DNA from: JBBPYR01 sp038199755
Lineage (GTDB): Bacteria > Chloroflexota > Ktedonobacteria > Ktedonobacterales > Ktedonobacteraceae
Reading direction: 5' to 3'
Assembly: GCA_038199755.1 (NCBI GenBank)
Contig: JBBPYR010000252.1
Span: forward strand, 1 to 20,673
Length of the DNA: 20,673 bases
The stretch's first letter is position 1. Each line of letters starts with the position of its first letter. Made by a program: the position numbers and the translations under genes. The notes under the pieces were generated by a model, which saw nothing but the letters and a program-made list of their open reading frames with translations, ran no database searches and was not told the origin of the DNA. Below, one piece after another: positions 7,270 through 15,631 of this stretch.

Positions 7270-8331
7270 ATGTCACCTCGCCTTACTGACTGGCTCTTGG
7301 CACTCACGGTCATACTTGCGTTCCTAACGGGTCTGCTCAGCCTGATTAGTGGCTCCTTGCAGGGGTGGTTCGTTTTTGCGCTACATAGCATGGCAGGCTT
7401 CTGGCTATTGTTGTTGTTATGGGGAAAACTGCGGCGCGTCTGGCCCAGGTTAATTCATCCTAGTCGCTGGGATCGCCGCACTATTTACGGGCTGATCGCG
7501 CTGCTCTTTGTTGGCTGTGCATTGTGGTCAGGCATCTGGTGGGTCGGAGGCGGCTCATGGGATTTTGCCGGATTCAATCTGTTGAACTGGCATATTTCTC
7601 TAGGCATTGTGTTGACACTGGCTGTTCTGCTCCATCTCTTTTCCCGTGCCAAACGCTTGCGCAAACGCGATATTACTGGCAGGCGGCGAGCACTCCATGT
7701 GGGTGCCCTGCTACTGGGTAGTGTCGGACTCTGGCCGCTGCAACAAGTGGGTGAACGAGCACTCAAGCTGCCAGGCGCAGAGGAGCGTTTTACTGGCTCA
7801 CGTGCGAGCAATAGCTACGAAGGCAATGTTTTCCCTACCTCAAGCTGGGTTGCCGACCAGCCACATGCGCTGGACGCCCAAAGCTGGCACCTCTCGTTGG
7901 GTGGTGCGATCACGGTAGCACACGCTTTTTCCTATGCCGAAATCGTCGCGGCAGGCGATGAATTGGTAGCGACATTGGATTGTACTGGCGGCTTCTATAG
8001 CACCCAACGCTGGCGCGGCATACACGTTGGTGCTCTACTCAAGCAGGGAGAACTCCTCCCTGATGCGCGTTATGTGAGCTTTATTTCCGTCACTGGTTAT
8101 CGCTGGAGCCTGCCGCTAGAGGAAGCCCAATCAGCATTGCTGGCCACGCACATCGATGACGAACTGCTCTCGCACGATCACGGTTTCCCTCTACGTCTAG
8201 TTGCCCCAGGTCGGCGCGGCTTTGAATGGGTCAAGTGGATTACACGCATCGACGTACTGACCGCGCCTGACCCAGGGCAACTCCTGAGCATATTTACCAG
8301 CAGCTTTACTGACGCGGGACGCGGAGCATGA
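7270..8331 (+). CDS. Five-TM cytochrome b-like / molybdopterin oxidoreductase fusion protein
   Basis: The 353-residue protein joins a membrane part to a sulfite-oxidase-fold molybdopterin domain. TM segments are near residues 7-27, 33-52, 70-91, 104-125 and 141-157. H39, H108 and H122 sit in TM2 and TM4, suggesting b-type heme ligands as in cytochrome b561/FdnI-like proteins. Loops rich in Arg/Lys after TM2 and TM4 place both inside, so the C-terminal domain (about 160-353) would face outward. C228 in ATLDCTGG is the expected molybdenum thiolate ligand; RGFEWVKW near 306-313 is also typical. Just before TM5, GRRR (137-140) precedes a weakly hydrophobic helix and resembles a Tat signal. The start is ATG 7270 with AAGGA at 7260-7264. 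The likely role is extracytoplasmic reduction or oxidation linked to the quinone pool; the substrate is unknown. Confidence 0.87.
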   Translation: MSPRLTDWLLALTVILAFLTGLLSLISGSLQGWFVFALHSMAGFWLLLLLWGKLRRVWPRLIHPSRWDRRTIYGLIALLFVGCALWSGIWWVGGGSWDFAGFNLLNWHISLGIVLTLAVLLHLFSRAKRLRKRDITGRRRALHVGALLLGSVGLWPLQQVGERALKLPGAEERFTGSRASNSYEGNVFPTSSWVADQPHALDAQSWHLSLGGAITVAHAFSYAEIVAAGDELVATLDCTGGFYSTQRWRGIHVGALLKQGELLPDARYVSFISVTGYRWSLPLEEAQSALLATHIDDELLSHDHGFPLRLVAPGRRGFEWVKWITRIDVLTAPDPGQLLSIFTSSFTDAGRGA

Positions 8332-8346
8332 GAGTGTACACCCCGT

Positions 8347-10950
8347 TCACCAACCGTATATGGTCGTGGTTGCGCCAGAAACATCGGGAAGTTGCCGTAG
8401 CATATTCGTCGCACGGGTATACAGATACGTTGCGCCAATGCGCTTTGCCATATCCAGTACACGTAGCAAGAGTGTGCGTGCCTCAGCGAGTGCTCCATAA
8501 TTCACTATGAAGCAAGCCTGATCGAAGAGGAAATCGGCGGTAATATAAGGGTCTTCACTGCGTTGGGAAAGAGCCTCCATTCCTTGTGTATACTGTTGTG
8601 AAAGCGCATACTCGCCACGGATGCGCGCTTGCTCTACGCGCAAAGCCATCACAAACGTATCCTCACAAAAATCTTCATCTATCGGCGCGGAAATGAGACC
8701 TAACGATGCGGTCAAATCAGCATTCGCTTTCTCTACATTCCCATCTAAACGCCAGTAATATCCGCGCATATACAAGGCACCTGCGACACCAATGAGATTG
8801 TTATTGCTCTCACTATGATGGAGATAGGTGTCAATATAGGAATGAGCAGCCTCGCGTTCGCCAAGGATACAGGCGATATGAGATAACTCAGACAATGCAG
8901 TCCATACCTGTTTGCTCGGTTCAAGCGTCTCGGCGATTGCCAGACTCTCCCCTAGCACACGTCGTGCCTGCTTAAAGTCACCGCGATGTCCTAATAACGT
9001 GCCGAGGTGACTGAGAAATAGTGCGTGGTATTGCTGATCGTGTATTTGCTGGCTAGCATAAATGCCCCAATGCAGTAATCGTTCTCCTTTTTCATATGTA
9101 CCGAGACGCCCCAGGAGTGGTAAAAGCCGAGCCAGCAGACGGATTACAAGGGCATAGTGACCTTGCCGCAGTGCTCCCATGAGGGCTGCTTGGAGAAATT
9201 CTTGTTCACATTCATAGCGATCCACATCTGCACCGTAGTGCTCTACATAGGCAAGTGCGTAAGCATATGCATTCTGTTGAGCGGAACGCACTACTTCTGG
9301 TTCAAGCTGTTCTAACCGATCCATGGCGTAGGTATACAGCAACGGATGCAACCGATAACGTGGATAGTGAGAAGAGCTAGCAGAGCTAGGTGCATTAGTT
9401 GTAGGTGTTACAGCAGGCGTCGTTTGCGATACCAGCTCAACAAGTGAATGACGGACAAATTGGCCGAGATCCGCCGCTGTGTTTGCCAGAAGAGTGAGTG
9501 GCACATCAGCAACAAATGGTCTATTCCCGTTCTGTCCTGAAGCGCGAAAAGCCCTCGAAGTATACTGTGGCGATATCACTTCGTGAGCCGCAAGAGGTTC
9601 GCAATCTGTGCTTTCTTTCGATGTTGTATGCAGCATGGCAACGCTTTCCAGGCCAAATGACGGAGCACCTAATGCCGAAAGTAGCACAAACTGTTTCTGT
9701 ATAGCCTGATCAAAAACGCCAAATGCTTGTGAGAGCCGGGCTCGTATTTCACCTTCACCATCTAACAATCTATCGAGCGGATACTGGGTGGCACGCTCGG
9801 CAAGTAACGAGAGCGGTACGCCAGCAACTCTAGCGGAGGAGGCCGCAGCTTCAATGGCTAATGGCAGATGGCCTACAGCCGCACAAATACGCTGCGCATC
9901 AGCATATTCGCTCTCAGATAACTCGCGTTTAAGTAGCGTGGTAAAAAGTTCAAGGGCGGCATCGGGCTCTAACACGCCAACATGGAGATGATAGGTCATG
10001 AGTGCGGGAGGGGGAATGTAGCGACTCGTCGTGAATACAACCCGAGATATAGAGCCTGCACCATTGCTTCCATACGCGGTAGCAGACGTGTATTCGCGCA
10101 TGAGTAGCGCTTCCAGTGCTTGCCGTAGTGGAAACTGTGCGTCCAAATCATCCAAAAGCAACAAAACACGTTTCCCGGCCAGCGCGATACGGACACCATC
10201 AATTAGTTCAGCGAGATCAGCCTCGCTAAACTCTTCTATGTGTGATGCCAAAGCAGTACTTGTAGGAACTGCGAAAGGTGCATTAGATTCGCCATTTCCC
10301 CGTTTTGTTTTAGCAAGTGAGCGCGGAGCAGAAGCAAAAAACGTCATGATTTCATGGAGCAATGCTGCGAGCCCACGCTGTCCACGCCGCCCTGTACAGG
10401 TAAAGGTAGCAATACCTTCAGGGAAACACCGTTCACGTTGTTGGCGTGTAAGTGTATGCACCGTCTCATAGGCAAGAGCACTCTTCCCCACACCAGGCAT
10501 TCCGCTCAGCGCACAGAGACCAGTCTCCATACAACACAATGCTTCTCTTAGATTACGCACTGCCTCCTCTCGCCCAAGCAATCGTAGCGGGCGTGGAGGG
10601 AGCAGCGAAACGGTTGAAGGGTGTTTAGCAGCTAGGCGTTCTCTCAGGTGTTTGACTTCATCAGCCTCTTCTGCGCTCAAGTCTGTCAATTCGGCTGCTT
10701 GTAGATAGGCTTGTAGGTCGCGTGGAGTTTTACAGAGCAGCCGCGCAAGAGAAAAGACACGCTTGCGTACACTTCCCCGGAAGGGGTGTGCGAGTTGTCC
10801 AGCTTCCAAACGAGCAAGGAAATCTTCGGAGATGCCACACTCTTTTAAGAGAACATCCTGATTGATAGTCTCCACCAGCACACGTTGACTACGCCAACCA
10901 TATTTGCGACGGCGGTCACTCAGCCAGCGACCAAATTGTACAGCGTCCAT
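8347..10950 (-). CDS. XRE-HTH / STAND (NB-ARC-type) NTPase / TPR regulator
   Basis: This large 867-residue protein has three parts. Residues 1-90 look like an XRE-type HTH (FGRWLSDRRRKYG, ISEDFLARLEAG). Residues 120-370 form a STAND NTPase: Walker A GMPGVGKSALA (150-160, K156), Walker B RVLLLLDDLD (261-270), the sensor-like VVFTTSR (304-310) and GHLPLAI (360-366). A winged-helix-like RLHPLLYTYA follows near residue 515. The C-terminal 300 or so residues are TPR-like helical pairs. A Ser/Thr/Pro linker lies just before the RLHPL block. STAND proteins are ligand-triggered switches; with an HTH this is probably a transcriptional regulator, though anti-phage or signalling roles are possible. ATG 10950 has a poor ribosome binding site and an in-frame TGA just upstream (10954-10956). 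It converges with the molybdoprotein gene with only 15 nt between the stops. Confidence 0.88.
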   Translation of the reverse strand: MDAVQFGRWLSDRRRKYGWRSQRVLVETINQDVLLKECGISEDFLARLEAGQLAHPFRGSVRKRVFSLARLLCKTPRDLQAYLQAAELTDLSAEEADEVKHLRERLAAKHPSTVSLLPPRPLRLLGREEAVRNLREALCCMETGLCALSGMPGVGKSALAYETVHTLTRQQRERCFPEGIATFTCTGRRGQRGLAALLHEIMTFFASAPRSLAKTKRGNGESNAPFAVPTSTALASHIEEFSEADLAELIDGVRIALAGKRVLLLLDDLDAQFPLRQALEALLMREYTSATAYGSNGAGSISRVVFTTSRYIPPPALMTYHLHVGVLEPDAALELFTTLLKRELSESEYADAQRICAAVGHLPLAIEAAASSARVAGVPLSLLAERATQYPLDRLLDGEGEIRARLSQAFGVFDQAIQKQFVLLSALGAPSFGLESVAMLHTTSKESTDCEPLAAHEVISPQYTSRAFRASGQNGNRPFVADVPLTLLANTAADLGQFVRHSLVELVSQTTPAVTPTTNAPSSASSSHYPRYRLHPLLYTYAMDRLEQLEPEVVRSAQQNAYAYALAYVEHYGADVDRYECEQEFLQAALMGALRQGHYALVIRLLARLLPLLGRLGTYEKGERLLHWGIYASQQIHDQQYHALFLSHLGTLLGHRGDFKQARRVLGESLAIAETLEPSKQVWTALSELSHIACILGEREAAHSYIDTYLHHSESNNNLIGVAGALYMRGYYWRLDGNVEKANADLTASLGLISAPIDEDFCEDTFVMALRVEQARIRGEYALSQQYTQGMEALSQRSEDPYITADFLFDQACFIVNYGALAEARTLLLRVLDMAKRIGATYLYTRATNMLRQLPDVSGATTTIYGW

Positions 10951-10994
10951 AACTCATTGGTCTCGTTCCCGACGTTTGCGGACGTGGGTGACAT
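10920..10994 (-). CDS. Possible 24-residue leader peptide overlapping the STAND gene start
   Basis: On the minus strand ATG 10994 follows a strong Shine-Dalgarno (AGGAAGGAG, 5-nt spacer). It opens a frame of 24 codons, MSPTSANVGNETNELWTLYN plus LVAG, ending in TGA at 10920-10922. The STAND ATG (10950) lies inside this frame in another register and has no ribosome binding site of its own. The arrangement suggests translational coupling or a leader peptide. Existence of the peptide is an inference from the ribosome binding site and the overlap; no homologue is known to me. Confidence 0.35.
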   Translation of the reverse strand: MSPTSANVGNETNELWTLYNLVAG

Positions 10995-11088
10995 GACCGC
11001 TCCTTCCTGCATGTACTAGTGTCTGTTTATTACACTATTGTACGAAATGAGCGGCGCAAATATCACAGAAAGGGGAGCAAGCAAGAAC

Positions 11089-11134
11089 CAGCAAGCAGAC
11101 CCACACCTGCTAGAAAAGGTGAGCCTGCTTGCTG
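11089..11134 (-). terminator. Imperfect hairpin after the dppC-like gene
   Basis: CAGCAAGCAG (11089-11098) pairs with CTGCTTGCTG (11125-11134), and CACCT with AGGTG inside, giving a 10-bp stem, a small mismatch and 5 more pairs. On the minus strand it follows the permease stop (11148) and is followed by a moderately T-rich run. It probably ends the transport operon before the STAND gene. Confidence 0.6.
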
Positions 11135-11147
11135 CTCTTCTGGCCTG

Positions 11148-12242
11148 TTACGCTTTTGAGCGAGGATCGAAGGCGTCGCGTAGACCATCACCGAAGAACG
11201 AAAACGCGAGCACAACGATTGTGAGCACCATTGAGGGCAGGAGGATTTCCCAGGGATGGGAGCTAATGAGAGAGGTTGCATCCGAGATCATCAAACCGAT
11301 GCTCGACCCAGGCGGTTGCACACCTAAATTGAGCAAGCTTAATCCAGCTTCGCCAATAATCGTCCCAGAGATGTTGAGCGTTGACACCACGATCACAATA
11401 TTCAATAAATTGGGCACGATATGCCTCAGAATGATGCCTGTGTTTGTGGTACCAACGGAAAGGGATGCAGACACAAATTGCTGTTCTTTGAGTTGCAACG
11501 TCTGACCACGCACATAGCGTGCCATGAGAGGCCATGCCGTAAATGCCAGCGCGATAGAGACAAGTAAGAGACGTGCATTTCCATTGGGACCGATGATGGG
11601 AATACTGACCAAATGGACATCTGCCCAGGTTCCAAAAATGCCAGCCAGCAGAATGGAGAACAGCAAACCGGGGAAGGCAAACATGACATCGGTGAAGCGC
11701 GCCAACACTTGGTCAATCCAGCCGCCATAGTACCCCGCTAGCACGCCCACCAGTATTCCTAGCACAACATCCACGACTTCAACGAGAGCAGCCACGAGCA
11801 GAGAAACTTGCAAACCTTGCATCAAACGGGCCAGTTCGTCACGTCCAATCGCATCGGTCCCTAACCAGTATTGGGCCGATGGTCCCTCGTCCTGTCGGTC
11901 TAGCTCCTGATGAAAAGCACTATGATATTGTGCGGGGCTAATAGATCCGTTCAGGCTACTTTGATAGGTACCGCCAATATGTTGATACACGATTGGGCCG
12001 AACAAGGGAATGACGATGAACAAGAAAATTACCATTAAGCTCACCATCGCCCGTTTATCACGTCGCAACTGGCGTAAGGAGGCCCTGAAAGGTGACGACG
12101 ACTGTGACGATGGGTCATTAGGCGGAGGCTCACTCTTGACAGGAAGCAAGGCAACTGCTCCCGTAGCTACTTCCATTCGTTCTGGCATCAGCACATCAGG
12201 CGGCAAGAAGGTGGGTTCTGTATTTTTATCCTGCATTTCCAT
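11148..12242 (-). CDS. Peptide/nickel-type ABC transporter permease, DppC-like
   Basis: This 364-residue permease has a long hydrophilic N-terminus (about 60 residues), then a first TM near 65-88 (VSLMVIFLFIVIPLFGPIVY) and about five more in the BPD_transp_1 domain. LGTDAIGRDELARLMQG is the hallmark just before that domain in DppC/OppC proteins. The cytoplasmic EAA-type loop, EAGLSLLNLGVQPPGSSIG, would contact the ATPase. The C-terminus, FFGDGLRDAFDPR, is also typical. It is the third gene of the operon: its ATG (12242) is 15 nt after the dppB stop, and its ribosome binding site (AGGGGAAG) overlaps that stop, suggesting translational coupling. No ATPase gene follows. Confidence 0.93.
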   Translation of the reverse strand: MEMQDKNTEPTFLPPDVLMPERMEVATGAVALLPVKSEPPPNDPSSQSSSPFRASLRQLRRDKRAMVSLMVIFLFIVIPLFGPIVYQHIGGTYQSSLNGSISPAQYHSAFHQELDRQDEGPSAQYWLGTDAIGRDELARLMQGLQVSLLVAALVEVVDVVLGILVGVLAGYYGGWIDQVLARFTDVMFAFPGLLFSILLAGIFGTWADVHLVSIPIIGPNGNARLLLVSIALAFTAWPLMARYVRGQTLQLKEQQFVSASLSVGTTNTGIILRHIVPNLLNIVIVVSTLNISGTIIGEAGLSLLNLGVQPPGSSIGLMISDATSLISSHPWEILLPSMVLTIVVLAFSFFGDGLRDAFDPRSKA

Positions 12243-12257
12243 TGACGTACTTCCCCT

Positions 12258-13217
12258 CTATTGTGCTTTAATGCGTGGATCGACGACCGTGTACAAAATA
12301 TCTGACAAGAGGTTTCCCACCACCACCGCGATTGCGAGCAAGATGGTAGTTGCTTGAATCACGGGATAGTCTCTATTGGTAATAGAGGTCAGCGTGACGA
12401 GTGTGATACCGGGAACATTGAAGATCTGCTCAATGAAAAAAGCACCCGTCACCAGCAAACCTATAGTCAGACCAAGAATGGTTGCCAGAGGAATTAAGGC
12501 ATTACGTAGCGCATGACGGTACACTACAATCTGTTCACGTAATCCTTTCGCGCGAGCGGTACGCACATAATCCTGACGCAGCACTTCAAGCATACTTGTG
12601 CGCGTGATACGAGCAATATAGGCCGTTCCAGCGGCAGCATAGACCAGGATGGGGCCTAGTTTGAAGCGTATATCGGTCCAGGTGTATTGCCAGGGTACGC
12701 CCCAGTTCGCAACAGGCCAGTTGAAGCCGACGTGTTGATCCAGCCATACGATACCGACTTGAAAAAACACTGCGAGCACAAAAGATGGGACTGCATAGAG
12801 GAAGAGCATCCAGCCCATATTCACGGTGTCAAGCCACGTATTCGCTTTGAGAGCCGAGAAAATACCCAGTGGCACCGCAACCAGAACTTCTAGGATCAGC
12901 GACCACATAGCTAACTCGGTTGAAACTGGCACGCCATCTTTGAGGATGGCCCAGACAGAACGATTCTGTTGCACAATAGACAAACCCAAATCACCATGAG
13001 AGAGCCGGATGAGAAAATTGTAGTATTGCTGATACCAAGGTAAATCAAGTCCATAGGCATGTTTGAGGGCGAGATAGGATTGTAACGTATAATGCTGGCC
13101 TAACAAGGTATGAATAGGGTCGCCGGGGGCAAAATAGCCCATGATGAAGGTAATGAAGGTCACGCTGATCACGACAAACACCAGACCTATCAGACGTTTA
13201 ATGAAAAATTGTAGCAT
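12258..13217 (-). CDS. Peptide/nickel-type ABC transporter permease, DppB-like
   Basis: This is a 319-residue inner-membrane permease with six predicted TMs. It opens with MLQFFIKRLIGLVFVVIS, the standard DppB start, followed by FAPGDP, the family signature after TM1. YDLPWYQQYY-like and LGLSIVQQNRSV segments and the EAA-type RTARAKGLREQIV loop are present. The C-terminus ends VVDPRIKA, also typical. ATG 13217 has AAGGAAGAG just upstream at 8-nt spacing. The frame extends to ATG 13274, but that would start inside an intercistronic hairpin and add 19 polar residues, so I reject it. It pairs with the DppC-like protein and the upstream lipoprotein. Confidence 0.93.
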   Translation of the reverse strand: MLQFFIKRLIGLVFVVISVTFITFIMGYFAPGDPIHTLLGQHYTLQSYLALKHAYGLDLPWYQQYYNFLIRLSHGDLGLSIVQQNRSVWAILKDGVPVSTELAMWSLILEVLVAVPLGIFSALKANTWLDTVNMGWMLFLYAVPSFVLAVFFQVGIVWLDQHVGFNWPVANWGVPWQYTWTDIRFKLGPILVYAAAGTAYIARITRTSMLEVLRQDYVRTARAKGLREQIVVYRHALRNALIPLATILGLTIGLLVTGAFFIEQIFNVPGITLVTLTSITNRDYPVIQATTILLAIAVVVGNLLSDILYTVVDPRIKAQ

Positions 13218-13240
13218 CTGCTCTTCCTTATCGAGAAAGC

Positions 13241-13284
13241 TGCACACGGTACGAGTTGTATGACCATGACTCATACCGTGTGCA
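13241..13284 (-). promoter_or_regulatory. Intercistronic stem-loop between binding protein and permease genes
   Basis: Arms 13241-13256 and 13269-13284 are complementary over 16 positions with one G-T/A-C type mismatch, loop 12 nt. The hairpin lies 12 nt after the binding-protein stop and ahead of the dppB ribosome binding site. It is not followed by a good T-run. Such elements usually stabilise the upstream mRNA or partly terminate, giving more binding protein than permease. Confidence 0.65.
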
Positions 13285-13295
13285 TCCTGTTTCTG

Positions 13296-15056
13296 CTAGA
13301 TCGTCACATTCACACAGGGTGTATCTGTCGAAATGTAGATGTTCGCCCAGTCATCGGGAGGTGTCAGACCAAGCGCATTGTTGACAAAGCCTCGTTCACA
13401 GGGGGCGCGTAAGCCTGCCGAAGTTTGTTGTTGCATCGGCAGCCAGGCGACCTCGTTCACTAGTTGCTGCTCAATTTTGTTGTATACCGCTAACCGTGCC
13501 GGTCCATTGGGCATGGTATCTGCCTGCTCCATTGCCAGCTGATTGGCTTGCTGATCAGCGGCGTTCGTGGCACCATTTTGCCCATAATTCATGCCGTTTT
13601 GGGCCGCTCCTTTGTCAAATTGGAGCGATGTCCAGTCTTGAGGATCGGGATAGTCAGCAATCCAGGCGGGACCATCGTAGAACATTAAGGGGTTGTTTGA
13701 GCCGAGGGCCTCGTCATTGAACACCGTATTAATATCAACGTCACTCGTCTTCACACTGATACCAAGTGTGTTCTGCCACATCTGTTGCAAGGCCGCGACC
13801 TCATTTTTCGCCGAGGCATCGCCACTACTGGCAAACGTTAATGTGATGGGCGGAATCTGTGCAACGCTGCTGTATCCCTCTTCCTGCATACCTTGCTGAA
13901 AGAGACTTTTTGCTAGCGTAGGATCGCCAGCGGTCCCTTTGACTCCTGCCGGTCCGGTGAGGGCAGCATTATATCCTGGCATGCCCTGCGGCACAATATG
14001 GTTGGTAGCAATAAACTTATCCTTCCAGATATTCTTTACAATGAGGTCTTTGTTCACGGCTAAGGCGAACGCCTGGCGAATCTTGATGTTGTCGAAGGGT
14101 TTCTTCAGGTAGTTCATGGTATAGTAATTAATCGCCAGCGTGGGGAATTGGACGAAATCGGCCCGCGACCGATCTTGCGCGAGATTGGCTGATGGAATAT
14201 AGCCACCAGTATCGTCAACTTGATTTGCCAAGTATGCCTGGTATACGGTAGGTGCTTGCTCATAGATCGGATAGATCAATTTTGCAAGTTGTGGTTTGGG
14301 GCCATAATAATTGGGGTTGGGAACAAAGTCTATTTCTTTTCCATGTATGTATTGAGACACTTTGAAAGGACCATCACCACCACCCTCGGTCAAGTGATCT
14401 GTCCACTGTACGCCGTATTTGTCAATCAGGCGTTTCTCAACCACCCAGGAACACTGATAGGTCAAAGCTTCCAGAAAGAAGGAGTACTTTTGCGCGCTGA
14501 CAATTTCAACGGTACTTGCATCGGGTGCGAGCAAACTATCATTGATAAGTGTCTTGGTCTTGCCCGCGGCTAATTTATCAGCATCTTTGATATAGCGCAG
14601 ATAATAGGGGCCCGTACTCGATTTGGTCGCTGGCTGTAATGCACGGTCAATGCTGTAGATAACATCCTGTGACGTAAGTGGTGTACCATCACTAAATGTG
14701 AGATGGGGACGTAGCGTAAATTTGTACGTGAGGCCATCGGACATGAGTTGATAGGATTGCGCTAGTTGCGGCTTCAAATTCAATTGATCGTCTAGTTGTA
14801 CCAACCCGGTGAAGACGTTACCAACCGCATAAAGGGAGAATGCATCCCCTGCTAATCCTGGATCGAGCGATTTTACATCTGCCGTTCCTGCCTCTAAACC
14901 AGAAACGAGCACTTGCTTATTGGGATCTGCTTTCGCGTGGGTAGAGGAAGAGGTAGATGTTGTTGATGTAGCTCCTCCACAGGCTACGAGCAGCAAGCTC
15001 AACAGGCAAAATAGTGTAGCGAGCATCCTCTTAAAAATTTTCTTGCCAGGTCGCAT
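13296..15056 (-). CDS. Peptide ABC transporter substrate-binding lipoprotein (SBP family 5, DppA/OppA-like)
   Basis: The 586-residue lipoprotein has a basic N-terminus, a hydrophobic stretch and the lipobox LVAC with C26 as the lipidated residue, then a Ser/Thr-rich tether. The mature part is a family 5 solute-binding domain: LKPQLAQSYQLMSDGLTYKF, LRPHLTFSDGTPLTSQDV and FDNIKIRQAFALAVNKD are characteristic blocks. It should capture oligopeptides outside the membrane and deliver them to the DppB/DppC permease encoded next. The start is ATG 15056 with AGGAG at 15066-15070 (9-nt spacer); an upstream ATG at 15077 contains that ribosome binding site and is rejected. It is the first gene of the operon; an intercistronic hairpin follows. 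The ligand is not predictable from the sequence. Confidence 0.94.
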   Translation of the reverse strand: MRPGKKIFKRMLATLFCLLSLLLVACGGATSTTSTSSSTHAKADPNKQVLVSGLEAGTADVKSLDPGLAGDAFSLYAVGNVFTGLVQLDDQLNLKPQLAQSYQLMSDGLTYKFTLRPHLTFSDGTPLTSQDVIYSIDRALQPATKSSTGPYYLRYIKDADKLAAGKTKTLINDSLLAPDASTVEIVSAQKYSFFLEALTYQCSWVVEKRLIDKYGVQWTDHLTEGGGDGPFKVSQYIHGKEIDFVPNPNYYGPKPQLAKLIYPIYEQAPTVYQAYLANQVDDTGGYIPSANLAQDRSRADFVQFPTLAINYYTMNYLKKPFDNIKIRQAFALAVNKDLIVKNIWKDKFIATNHIVPQGMPGYNAALTGPAGVKGTAGDPTLAKSLFQQGMQEEGYSSVAQIPPITLTFASSGDASAKNEVAALQQMWQNTLGISVKTSDVDINTVFNDEALGSNNPLMFYDGPAWIADYPDPQDWTSLQFDKGAAQNGMNYGQNGATNAADQQANQLAMEQADTMPNGPARLAVYNKIEQQLVNEVAWLPMQQQTSAGLRAPCERGFVNNALGLTPPDDWANIYISTDTPCVNVTI

Positions 15057-15631
15057 TCGTGACTTCTCCTTTTGCACTAAATCTCGTTAGGCTTTCCCGT
15101 TTGTCAGGGTAGACAAGAAAGAATAAGCCAATCGTACTAGAGAAGAAGTACGAAGAGCACGGAAAAGAGGGGCAGCAGCGCGGAAATTTCGCTGAAGAAG
15201 CGCGAAAAAGCACTAGAATTTTCCGCTCACTCGTGGTTTGGAAAGTCAGCTCTGGGTGGGCTGGGACTAGGTGGCGAAAAGGTTTCGCTGGTTTTGACGA
15301 TCTTGATCATCAGATTATCAAGCAAAATAATTCCTTTTATTTGTACTGTTTTTATGGATGTGTTTTTACAGAAACTAGAATGATTTCTCATGTTTTCACT
15401 AGTCTATAGAAATTTATGTGAAGAACTATTTTTTTGATACCCAGCCCAAATAACCCCTACCTGTTAGTTTGGCAAAGACCGTTAAGTAATCTCGACAAGG
15501 AGATCACGACGTAATCTCAGTTAGAAAGTAAGAGAACTCAGTAGCAGAAAGACTGCACAAAACGAACACGCCACTCATTCACCAAGCAAAGATGTGAAAC
15601 GAGGAAAGTAAACAGAAACGAGGAAAAGGCT
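15057..15631. other. Divergent intergenic region, AT-rich, no gene seen
   Basis: This 575-nt gap separates the transport operon (minus) from the pentapeptide gene (plus). The 15300-15440 part is AT-rich and probably holds promoters, but I cannot name a convincing box. Small inverted repeats occur: CGTACT/AGTACG at 15133-15152, and ATCTC-gacaag-GAGAT around 15487-15502, the latter between two TAATCTC copies. The pentapeptide ribosome binding site (AGGAAAAGG) is at its right end, 15621-15629. Confidence 0.5.

Noticed and set aside
10031..10471. 146-residue plus-strand open frame
   Set aside because: Antisense to the NTPase core of the STAND gene (Walker B and linker); Ser/Ala-rich shadow composition.
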